Source: Nemertoderma westbladi
Taxonomy: Eukaryota; Xenacoelomorpha; Nemertodermatida; Nemertodermatidae
Direction: 5' to 3'
Assembly: GCA_032718475.1 (NCBI GenBank)
Contig: JAUCBJ010000212.1
Coordinates: 1-33,082, forward strand
DNA length: 33,082 nt
A program made the position numbers and the translations under genes. Shown piece by piece: positions 20,676 to 29,352 of the stretch (its first letter is position 1; each line of letters opens with the position of its first letter). The notes under the pieces were generated by a model, which worked only from the letters and a program-made list of their open reading frames with translations, did not search any database and was not told the DNA's origin.

Positions 20676-20867
20676 GAAGAGATCCGTTCTCGCCATGCAG
20701 CTCTAAGGACTCACCAACGACTAGACACTGACTCAGTTGAACTCGTGAGAGAACGAGCTGTACAAGAGAAGTTGGCCAAACATATAGAGAATATGAATGA
20801 GAGACGGCGAAATCCTAAAGGTACTGCTGCTCAAGAGATGGTGGCAGCCGAGAGAGATTTAAATATT
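20676..20867 (+). CDS. LRRC27: LRRC27-like gene, exon 7 (coiled coil)
   Basis: 192 bases, phase 0 to phase 0, after CGTTTTTACAG and before GTAAGT. The 64 residues are charged and helical: EEIRSRHAALRTHQRL, then RAVQEKLAKHIENMNERRRN and AAQEMVAAERDLNI. The second half aligns with the human LRRC27 segment LEEKIKQHVLQMREQRR...EMRKAAEDLEI as I remember it, which is the best evidence for the family. The last eight bases of the exon and its donor are the founding copy of the minisatellite that follows. Confidence 0.9.
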
Positions 20868-21431
20868 GTAAGTTTATATAGGGAGAGTTAAATATTGTAA
20901 GTTTATATAGGGAGAGGTAAATATTGTAAGTTTATATAGGGAGCGGTAAATATTGTAAGTTTATATAGGGAGAGGTAAATATTGTAAGTTTATATAGGGA
21001 GAGGTAAATATTGTAAGTTTATATAGGGAGAGGTAAATATTGTAAGTTTATATAGGGAGCGGTAAATATTGTAAGTTTATATAGGGAGAGGTAAATATTG
21101 TAAGTTTATATAGGGAGCGGTAAATATTGTAAGTTTATATAGGGAGAGGTAAATATTGTAAGTTTATATAGGGAGCGGTAAATATTGTAAGTTTATATAG
21201 GGAGAGGTAGATATTGTAAGTTTATATAGGGAGCGGTAAATATTGTAAGTTTATATAGGGAGAGGTAAATATTGTAAGTTTATATAGGGAGCGGTAAATA
21301 TTGTAAGTTTATATAGGGAGCGGTAAATATTGTAAGTTTATATAGGGAGCGGTAAATATTGTAAGTTTATATAGAGAGAGGTAAATATTGTAAGTTTATA
21401 TAGGGAGCGGTAAATATTGTAAATTTATATA
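20860..21431 (+). repeat. 29-bp minisatellite made of the exon 7 splice-donor junction, 20 copies
   Basis: Units begin at 20860 and then every 29 bp to 21411, with no length variation. Each starts TAAATATTGTAAGTTTATAT and ends AGGGAG(A/C)GG. Unit 1 spans the real exon-intron boundary: TAAATATT is exon 7 and GTAAGT is its donor. Units 1-19 all keep GTAAGT; unit 20 has GTAAAT and runs out. The first unit ends ...GAGAGT, introducing an in-frame TAA if the first donor is skipped. Confidence 0.97.
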
Positions 21432-21563
21432 TTTTTATTCCAAAATTGTAACATTACTCAACTCCTTTAGTAACAGCGAGTTGTTATTTAGAACTTTACA
21501 ACTTTAGAGGACATTACAGCATTGTATTGGTCTGTACATTTAGTATTATATTTGATTTGGTAT

Positions 21564-21654
21564 TATTGTTTACGTGGTATCCCATGACGGCGTTAAGTAA
21601 TGGCCACTAAGGGGACATTACTTAACGCCGTTATTGGATACCACGTAAACAATA
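21564..21654. repeat. Near-perfect inverted repeat (39-bp arms, 13-base loop)
   Basis: The left arm 21564-21602 and right arm 21616-21654 are complementary with two mismatches; the arm core is TTTACGTGGTATC...GGCGTTAAGTAATG. The loop is GCCACTAAGGGGA. It lies in intron 7 on the transcribed strand, so the pre-mRNA would form a long hairpin. It could be a small foldback MITE or a miRNA-like precursor. Confidence 0.85.
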
Positions 21655-21947
21655 GGTGGAAATTTGCCTGACAGCCAGATAGGCCTACTGCATTACCTAC
21701 CGGTAGGCGGGGTATAGCTATTAATAACCAGTAGGGCCTAGCTATATTATTATAACATAGCTCCAAAACGCCACCATAAATATAAGCAACTTATTTTTAT
21801 AACATAATTTATGTCATTTTTACAATTATTTATACAGCAACTAATTTAATTTGTGCAGTTTCTATCACTTATAATACAAATACAATCATTTCGTAATGTT
21901 AAAATTTTGGAATAAAACTACATACATACTTGTTGCAAAGTACTTTA

Positions 21948-22030
21948 CAGTGTTATGATCCTCGTGGCTTTATTTTCACTCACTCACTAATGTTCGTTCG
22001 TGTAACAAAGCCACTCGGATCATCACACTG
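21948..22030. repeat. Imperfect inverted repeat, 27-bp arms
   Basis: Arms 21948-21974 and 22004-22030 pair at 22 of 27 positions or better (core ATGATCC-NN-GTGGCTTT), separated by 29 bases that include CACTCACTCAC. The arms directly border the 23-bp minisatellite. Confidence 0.65.
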
Positions 22031-22041
22031 ACAAGTGCTAC

Positions 22042-22313
22042 TTTACACGTATGTCACGTACACGTTTACTCGTATGTCACGTACACGTTTACACGTATGT
22101 CACGTACACGTTTACACGTATGTCACGTACACGTTTACACGTATGTCACGTACACGTTTACTCGTATGTCACGTACACGTTTACTCGTATGTCACGTACA
22201 CGTTTACTCGTATGTCACGTACACGTTTACACGTATGTCACGTACACGTTTACTCGTATGTCACGTACACGTTTACTCGTATGCCACATGTCACGTACAC
22301 GTTTACTCGTATG
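22042..22313 (+). repeat. 23-bp minisatellite, 11 copies, ACGT-rich
   Basis: The unit is TCACGTACACGTTTAC-(A/T)-CGTATG. Eleven copies start at 22054 and then every 23 bp to 22261, with the last at 22291 after a 7-bp insertion. One A/T position varies irregularly between units. Because 23 is not a multiple of three, all forward frames stay open and give repetitive peptides; these are not genes. It lies in intron 7. Confidence 0.95.
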
Positions 22314-22767
22314 TAAATCCTACAACTCATACAATGTTGATTTATAAAATACAAATTCAGTGTCAATACCTGCCTTGTCGTCAATCTCACATACTGATTA
22401 CCGTCTGTTTCTTTTGGTTGGGGTGCAGGCAGATTGAAGAAAGGCCCCTTTCTTTGATTGATTGGCGGTTTTGTTAAATTTATTAAATCAGATTTTGTGA
22501 GAATCGCTCAATTTTAATTTGTGTCTCAGAACTGAGCTTCGTTCTGCGGAAAGGCTACACGAACGTGTTACACTCTGCCTACAGGAATGCCAACATTTCT
22601 GCTCGAAAAAATGTGTTCGAGTTGAAAATGGCGTCTTAGCTTCTGTATACTCATGAGTTGACATTTATTAAAAGTTTTGTTTTGAATATTATATTAAGTA
22701 TTGCTAAAAAAAATACAGTTTTTCTCAGCTCAATTTATTTTGATATAAAAACTTCTTCAATTTTCAG

Positions 22768-22845
22768 GCTAAGGAACTTCAACGTGAATTGGAAGCTTCG
22801 CGAATGGCGACGGAATACCGTTTCAGAGCATTTACAGCCAATTAG
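22768..22845 (+). CDS. LRRC27: LRRC27-like gene, exon 8 (stop codon)
   Basis: After TTCAATTTTCAG the frame reads AKELQRELEASRMATEYRFR-AFTAN and stops at TAG 22843-22845. It joins exon 7 in phase 0, giving DLNI-AKELQREL, the counterpart of human DLEI-ATELQDEV. The human protein extends further past this point, so this C terminus is short. A good donor (GTAAGA, 22854) lies 8 bases after the stop, so either a 3'-UTR intron exists or the TAG is a recent premature stop in an exon that once continued. No canonical AATAAA was noticed soon after. Confidence 0.8.
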   Translation, partial: AKELQRELEASRMATEYRFRAFTAN

Positions 22846-23128
22846 ATTCTTCGGTAAGACGTCAAGTCAACGAAATAGTAACAATGGGTTACCATAACGA
22901 CCACGAAGTAAACACTGTGGTTGCCGTCCTACCACCACTGCCTAATATTTCACATTTTAAGTACCTTGGTTGATCTTTTTTAGTTGCAAGGTCCAGCTTA
23001 AAAAGTAATTATCCATTACTATTTTTTAAACATTTACAGTATACAACAACAACAATATACGAAGTCTGTATTACGAAATGCAAAATCGATGCACTTATAA
23101 ACGAAGTATGTTAAGTCTCGATCTAATG
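22846..23128. other. 3' flank of the LRR gene, nothing recognised
   Basis: Probably 3'-UTR or intergenic sequence. It contains CCACGAAGTAAACACTGTGG and AT-rich stretches but no repeat or gene that I can support. Confidence 0.4.
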
Positions 23129-23578
23129 TAGGGTTGCCACTCATCTGGAATGCCTGGAAAACCTGGAATAGTCAGGGAATTTCATTTTTTCTTGAAATGA
23201 CAGGAAATTCGTTTAAAAAATGAACAAATCAGTTAAAAGTCGTGGAATTTGATATACAGGACAAGGTGTCATAAGCGAAAATGGGTATAATTTTCTCTGC
23301 TCGCTTTTTCTCGCCATTCCTTTTCACTAAATCTATTAAACTCTATTTGCTTCTTTGTCAATGTTATGGATGTGTGTTGTGGTTGTTTGCCAATATCTTA
23401 ATAGAAGGACTCGCTAATTATTTCTATGTAATTTTATTTGTAATATAATAAGCTATTCAATAAGATAAAGCGGACAATATATTCTATAAAAATAGTGGAC
23501 ATCCTGCAGTCAGATATTTTTACAAAGTCAGGGAAAAGTCAGATGGGATATTGAAACTGAAATAGAGTGGCAACCCTG
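23129..23578. mobile_element. 450-bp MITE with GGGTTGCCACTC termini
   Basis: The left end AGGGTTGCCACTC (23130-23142) is exactly inverted at the right end (23565-23577). The interior has the subterminal words GGAAAACCTGGAATAGTCAG at the left and GTCAGGGAAAAGTCAG at the right. The right end completes to CAGGGTTGCCA, a hAT-like terminus. No coding capacity and no clear 8-bp duplication were found. Confidence 0.65.
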
Positions 23579-23810
23579 TCAGTGTTTCTGAAACAAGAGA
23601 ATATATACCGTAATATACGTACCGGTACGTAATTTTTACTCAAAGTTAATGGTTTTAGAAATTTTATTTTCATGCATCTTCTATACCAATTGCTATCAAT
23701 TGAAGTCAGAATATTGGTAGAATATTTAAAGCCAGGCCTTTCAAACTTTAGAAGTTGAATTCTTATTACTTTTTGCAACTTTTCGTGACATCCAGCCAAG
23801 GATAATTGGT

Positions 23811-23920
23811 GCACCGGTGCGGAGCTTACGTATTACACCGGTGCATCGGTGCTTGCGTATTACACCGGTGCATCGGTGCTTACGTATTACACCGGTGCAT
23901 CGGTGCTTGCGTATTACACC
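23811..23920. repeat. 27-bp tandem repeat, about four copies
   Basis: The unit is ACACCGGTGCATCGGTGCTT followed by (A/G)CGTATT, with starts at 23835, 23862 and 23889. There is a partial diverged copy before them and a partial one after. Each unit holds the palindrome GCACCGGTGC or ACACCGGTGC. Confidence 0.9.
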
Positions 23921-24057
23921 ATAATATGAGGTATTAGGGAACGGTTAGTCACGATATTCACTCATAATTTCATACAATCCGTTTTTCAATGAGAGCAATA
24001 GGGATACCGTATTTACTCGAGTAAGAGTCTGGGCGTTTAAGTTTATAAATTGCCAAT

Positions 24058-24617
24058 TGTGGGGGCGTTTATTCGAGGAGGGCGTTTATTCGAGGAGGGC
24101 GTTTATTCGAGGAGGGCGTTTATTCGGGGAAGGCGTTTATTCGGGGAAGGCGTTTATTCGGGGAGGGCGTTTATTCGAGGAGGGCGTTTATTCGAGGAAG
24201 GCGTTTATTCGAGGAGGGCGTTTATTCGAGGAGGGCGTTTATTCGGGGAAGGCGTTTATTCGGGGAAGGCGTTTATTCGGGGAGGGCGTTTATTCGAGGA
24301 GGGCGTTTATTCGAGGAGGGCGTTTATTCGGGGAGGGCGTTTATTCGAGGAGGCCGTTTATTCGAGGAGGGCGTTTATTCGAGGAGGGCGTTTATTCGGG
24401 GAAGGCGTTTATTCGGGAAAGGCGTTTATTCGGGGAGGGCGTTTATTCGGGAAGGGCGTTTATTCGAGGAGGCCGTTTATTCGAGGAGGGCGTTTATTCG
24501 GGGAAGGCGTTTATTCGGGGAAGGCGTTTATTCGGGGAGGGCGTTTATTCGAGGAGGGCGTTTATTCGAGGAGGGCGTTTATTCGGGGAAGGCGTTTATT
24601 CGGGGAAGGCGTTTCAG
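24058..24617 (+). repeat. 17-bp minisatellite, 32 copies, with higher-order order
   Basis: The unit is GCGTTTATTCG plus a six-base purine block: AGGAGG, GGGAAG or GGGAGG, rarely others. The period is 17 bp throughout. The array lies after CCGTATTTACTCGAGTAAGA (24007-24026). Variants recur in the order AGGAGG-AGGAGG-GGGAAG-GGGAAG-GGGAGG, so multi-unit blocks were copied. Two forward frames stay open for over 200 codons, a consequence of a stop-free repeat and not evidence of a protein. Confidence 0.95.
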
Positions 24618-25237
24618 TTCCAAATTGTGTGGTTCGAGTGGGGGCGTTTATGTTTATGTTTATTTTCAGCATTTTAAATCTAAATACCCTAATAAAGAAT
24701 TTTGTTAAATTCAAGAAAACAAGTTAAACAAAATAAATAATTAGAATAAAACCAGGACAGCAGGACTATCTTTATTGCACACATACAGCCTTTACCGTTG
24801 CCTTTAGCCTTACCGGTACCGTTGTACAACACACAGTATTACCTTCAGTCTACCGGGTGTTACATAATGATTCCCCCCCCCCCCCCCCCCCTGGCCAGCC
24901 AAAACTGCCAGACATGCACTTTAGTGTAATATATCATTCAAAAGAGAATTGAATTCTGAGCTTGCATGCAAATATTTAGGGTCCAATACGAAATTATAAC
25001 AATTTTATACGCAAATCTTTAAACCTATCTTACTTTTTAATATTTGTGATTTAATCACATATAAAAGAAAAATATAATTTATCCAGCGTTAGTCATTAGC
25101 TTTGCAGGTCGCAGCCCTGTTTAAGCAGTTATTACTGCCTGACTTTTATTGTATTGCAATATATTACAGTATTCAGTTACCGGTATTAGTGTTTCTTTGG
25201 TAACTTTACTGAATTAGGCCTAACAGAAGTAATTAAA
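24618..25237. other. Anonymous sequence with a C19 run
   Basis: No gene. It contains a C19 run at 24873-24891 after TACATAATGATT and several TACCGGTA/TTACCGG words. The rest is AT-rich. Confidence 0.5.
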
Positions 25238-25342
25238 ATGACAAGTTCCAGTGCAATAATCTTCGATGACTCTGAAGAAAAACGTAACGTTGACAGGATC
25301 AGAGATGTTACTTTTAGAGAGGGTCGTGATTCTGTGGCATAA
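25238..25342 (+). CDS. Short ORF before a histone-type stem-loop
   Basis: 34 codons: MTSSSAIIFDDSEEKRNVDR, IRDVTFREGRDSVA, then TAA at 25340. It is hydrophilic, and I recognise no family. A weak echo of histone tails (an IRD-VT stretch as in H4; the last bases before TAA resemble a shortened H3 end) is not convincing. It is listed because the stop is 23 bases upstream of a stem-loop of the histone mRNA type. It may be a pseudogene remnant or chance. Confidence 0.25.
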   Translation: MTSSSAIIFDDSEEKRNVDRIRDVTFREGRDSVA

Positions 25343-25365
25343 TCAAACTGAACTCAAACCAAAAC

Positions 25366-25381
25366 GGCCCTTTTAAGGGCC
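25366..25381 (+). promoter_or_regulatory. Histone-type 3'-end stem-loop
   Basis: GGCCCTTTTAAGGGCC: a 6-bp stem, four-base loop TTTA, flanked by CCAAAAC on the left and AACA on the right. It fits the replication-dependent histone mRNA stem-loop (GGYYCU-UUNN-AGRRCC, preceded by A-rich and followed by A/C-rich bases). A clear purine-rich downstream element (AAAGA type) within 20 bases is not seen; TGCAAAGTGGAAAC at 25418 is the nearest candidate. Confidence 0.4.
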
Positions 25382-26352
25382 AACATCCTTTGCCACCATC
25401 GAGCAGCTCCCCGTGCTGCAAAGTGGAAACATGGCTGCAAAGAGACTACACTCTTAAAAATAATCTTGCTCATTTACCTATATCATATTGCCAACGAATT
25501 AGACAAGATAAAAACGACATATTGTTTGTACTTATTGTCAATGTACATAAATATATAGTTAAAATGTAAAGATATATTAATCTTAATATATTGACAATTT
25601 GTATCTATGCATTTCATGCTAATTGTGATTTGATAATTTGACCATATATATTATCTTGCTAAATCAACAACCTGTTTTTGACAAGATAAATAGTTATCTG
25701 ATTTGTTAGCCAGATATCTTTATTATTTAACAGCAATATAGTCAATGCATTATGGGTAAAATTCCCAGTTTCAAAAGCAACTGCAACATTCTGGTATTTT
25801 GTATTCTGGCATTGGGAGAACCCAGGTAGGCCTACCGGTAGTCTGGTATGATTATGCATTGCCTTTGCCATGTGTCACAACTGCAGTTTTACTGACACAC
25901 AGCCACATTCAGCAGACATTCAGACATTGGCTACACAATATGAATGCAGCAATGCCTAGGCCTAATCTCTAAAATCACATACTGACATACGGTGCCAGTA
26001 TGGTCAGATGGTAGGGCAGTAGGGCCTACAGCAGTACAGCGCAGCAGACAGGCAGAAGCAGTAGGCTACCGGGTTCTATCACATTTGGGGCACAGTGATA
26101 AACACTTTTCCCCTGTCGTCATTTTTGGACTGATTCGTCCCAAATTTTACACAGACATTGTTTGATCTAGCCTATGTCATGTGTAACATAAAGAAAAATA
26201 ATAATTTTATAAAAGTCGTTTTTCCGCTTCGCGCAGCACGATTGAAAATTATGAGTTTATGGCTTTTTTCTCGAAATGTAAATTTTGGCCTGTTTTTAAA
26301 TGTCTGTCATTTTCTCATTTTTCTTCAATTTGCCGGAAAATACACAGACTGA
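25382..26352. other. Anonymous sequence
   Basis: No gene is recognised. It has an AT-rich block (25450-25740) with repeated GACAAGATAAA words and TAGGCCTA/TACCGGTA words near 25830-26060. The stretch TTCTCGAAATGTAA (26268-26281) is inverted near 31155-31168. Confidence 0.4.
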
Positions 26353-26388
26353 CAGAGAGAGACACCGGGCACCTGGTGTCTCTCTCTG
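26353..26388. repeat. Perfect 14-bp-arm hairpin
   Basis: CAGAGAGAGACACC (26353-26366) and GGTGTCTCTCTCTG (26375-26388) are exact reverse complements around the loop GGGCACCT. Confidence 0.9.
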
Positions 26389-26902
26389 TATGGTGGTATA
26401 CCGGTACCTGAATACCTGGCAGTCGGTGAGAAGTCAAAAATTGGACTTCAAGTCCAATTTTAGACTTCAAGTCCAATTTTGGACTCCAAAGTCCAATATT
26501 GGACTTTGGTACAACTCCAAGTGTACCCATGCATATGCACTGTATATCGGTATTTAAATCAAAACTGCATCCCGTATCAGTAAATATAAGCATATATATT
26601 ACATAATTACAATGATACATTATTTTAATGATCAAATTAATTATTATATGTATTATAAACAGGGATCGCACACGTACAGTCAGACATCAGTAGTTACTTT
26701 TTGCGGTAGTGGTATAGCTTTGCGGTAGCCTTACTGCCCTAGCGGTGTATACCGCGGTAGCGTAGTGGAGTTATAGCTGTATAGTTCATTCATACCCATA
26801 CTGCCATACCTGTGGTATTTTCGTATGGCAAAAATAAGACTACTGTAAACTGTAACCTATTATGTTATTGAGTTAATGTTTATTGACTAATTGTTTTGAT
26901 TA

Positions 26903-27320
26903 GGTTCACTGTGTCAAGTACAATGCACACATCTCTGCATCTCCAACCAAACACTATATAACATTGGAGGTGTCTCATTCAGTCATTGGTTCCCCCAAGC
27001 TTGACACTAGAACAAAGCCGCCTCCGCTTTGCAGGACATCGCTTTAAGCCGTGAGGACCAGCCAGTGCACCTCAAGGAGTGAATAAGCATGGTGGACAGC
27101 CCATAACTTTCTTGAGACGCATCTTTCTTACTGTCTTAAAGGACACTGGCCTTGAAGATGCGGATGATCTAGCAAATGTCATGGGTGATAAGGCTGTAAG
27201 AGTGTAAGGGAGTTGTGGGGGCGCACTTTTGTCAACAAGCCGGCACAGCATTCTTAATACATAATAGGGCCTATATATATAATGCAGTTGCAATGAATCA
27301 TGCCGATTGTAGTAGTAGTA
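26903..27320 (+). mobile_element. LINE A copy 3, decayed
   Basis: It aligns to copies 1 and 2 from the GTGTCAAGTACAATGCACAC segment to the (TAG)n tail at 27320. Frames are destroyed by at least five insertions of about 8-26 bp and one deletion of ~20-25 bp, while the matching parts remain similar. Insertions sit near 26934, 26980, 27125, 27190 and 27258. Confidence 0.85.
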
Positions 27321-28285
27321 TGTGGTGAGGTTATAGGGCTCCTTCAATTGGTAATGTCAAAAGTGGCCGTTTATTGTTTTAGTTAGAAAAGCCTGCATCT
27401 GTAACCTGTTCCTTTCCCTCAATTGGTTTATGATTATGACGTGTGTTACTTGTTACTTCTGTACTTATTATGTGGAGACCCCAACACGTTAATCAGTTAC
27501 TAATCCCATTTCATTATCCTGTTATCCAGCCGTTTTATAATACCCTTCCTGTTGTATGGAAAAATTAGAAGAGATGGTGGTAGCATCAATGGTGGTAGTA
27601 TTTCTTTCTGATAGGGCTCCCATAGCCTTAGACGAAATCGTAGCTTGTACTGTAGTTAGCCTTAGCAGCAGCTGCAGTTGGCTAACCTGGCATTGCTACC
27701 AGTACTGCAGTATCCACCAAATATAATTTGTAATTCAATATTTGTTGGAGCATAATCTAATCTAGTTCTAAAGACACTATAAAGTCCTGGGTACATAAGG
27801 CTGTAAGGTTAGACATAACATGAATGTAAATTGTAAACTAAACAATATGTTAAAAGTAAAGTACAAAGTACCTAGAATGCTAGAATGTACCATTATATTC
27901 TAAGTAGAGTACAGTACAGTCATTACACTGAAGATACATACAGAGCTGCAAAGGTAACTTTCCATAACTTAACAGCTGTCTGGCTGTCTCTCATCTGTCA
28001 TGCTTCATGTACCTTTAAGTTCGATTCTCAATCTGTCAATGTCACGTCCAAAATTGGACTTAAAGTCCAATATTGGACTTTTGTAAAAATTCAAAGCCTT
28101 ATAAAAAAAGTTCCCCCTGGTGAATTTCAGGTCCCCCTGTTCAAAACTCTTATTTTTTGATATATTTTCTATTAAAGAAAAAAAATCCCGCCCGATCCAA
28201 TTTACCCAAGGCCCTGGAACAATTGGCTGATTTGAAGTCCAATATTGGACTCACAGAAGTCCAATTTTGGACTTGAACTGGAGTC
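27321..28285. other. Anonymous sequence inside the inverted-repeat segment
   Basis: No gene. AT-rich with GGCTGTAAG words (27191, 27800) and AGTCCAATATTGGACT palindromes toward the end. Confidence 0.45.
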
Positions 28286-28904
28286 GAAGTCCAATTTTTG
28301 ACTTCTCACCGACTGCCTGGGGCTGTGGGGTGTCTGACAACCCAGGTATTATCAGATTAGGGTAAGACGGGGTAAAATGAGACATGGGGTAAAATGGGAC
28401 ATGACGGGGTAAAATGGGACATGCATATTTTTGGCCAATTTTTTTTTAAAGAATACTTTTAGGTCTGTTTTAATATATTTTTAATTGAGAAACTAAATGT
28501 TACATTGTTATATACAGTCTAGTCCACTAGCCCAATCGGGAAACACAGGCATTTCCAGATTGGGCAATAAATGTTTCCCGATCGGGAAAAATTAACATAA
28601 ACATTTCTGCGCATTGACTGGTTAGGATGCGCATTACAGTTGAGGTGTAGGGATAATCACCTGTCCCTAGTGACCAATGGGTTTGATGCTCATTATGTAC
28701 TTTTGCTGCTTTAAATTGCAATGTTAAATATAAGTTAATAAATCTAAGTTTCCTGATCAGGAAATTTATTATTGCCAGATCGGGAAACATTTAAATATTT
28801 CCATAAATGTTTTATTGCCAGATCAGGAAACATTACAACAAAATCTTCATATTCATAACTACTGGTTCTGGTACAGGAACAATAGGCTGTTAGTAGCGAA
28901 ATAA

Positions 28905-29036
28905 ATAGCGAGAGTAAAAATATCGAGTGTTGAAAAATATCGAGAGTAAAAATAACGAGTGTTGAAAATATCGAGTGTTGAAAAATATCGAGAGTAAAAA
29001 TATCGAGTGTTGAAAAATATCGAGAGTAAAAATATT
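28905..29036 (-). repeat. CTCGATATTTTT array, inverted left arm
   Basis: On the + strand it reads GAGAGTAAAAATATCGAGTG followed by TTGAAAAATAT. It is the reverse complement of the array at 29353-29880, with the same alternation of ACT- and CAACA-bearing units. It spans about eight units. Confidence 0.9.
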
Positions 29037-29352
29037 GCATTTTGCTTGAGCATTTTATTTAGAATTATGGAACAATATTGCAGTGCATGGGTTACAACAG
29101 TGCAAGTGCAAGTGAATGGCATTATGTAATACACCTTGGGTACCCATTTACCAGATTTATTATACTAGCTAGTATCTAGTTCTATTATGCTAGCTATAAA
29201 TTTTGATAAATATTATAAATATTGTTAAATATTATATTAGAACACGTACACCCCAAGCTACCAAATGTTGATAAATATTTTTGTTCTAGAACATTTTTAG
29301 TAATAAAAATTATCATACAACCCTTATTAAAAAAAAAATGGATTCTATCGAA

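Larger units (their letters stand above)
26418..28317. mobile_element. 1.9 kb segment bounded by exact 32-bp inverted repeats
   Basis: 26418-26449 (GGCAGTCGGTGAGAAGTCAA...) is the exact reverse complement of 28286-28317. Inside both ends, and again at ~28050-28085, are repeated palindromes of the form AGTCCAATTTTGGACT or AGTCCAATATTGGACT. The interior has no transposase and contains LINE A copy 3. It is probably a non-autonomous element with subterminal binding-site-like palindromes. No target duplication was identified. Confidence 0.6.

Noticed and set aside
20860-21431. CRISPR-like array
   Set aside because: The 29-bp units are directly adjacent without spacers, in a eukaryotic intron; it is a minisatellite.
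22035-22477. Three overlapping forward frames of ~95-126 codons
   Set aside because: All arise from the 23-bp minisatellite, whose period is not a multiple of three and which lacks stops.
24050-24727. Two forward frames of >200 codons with a 17-residue repeat
   Set aside because: By-product of the stop-free 17-bp array; both frames are equally open and there is no flanking gene structure.
25238-25342. Histone H3 or H4 pseudogene call
   Set aside because: Only a few residues or bases resemble histone ends, with no globular-domain sequence upstream; the stem-loop alone does not justify naming a histone gene.
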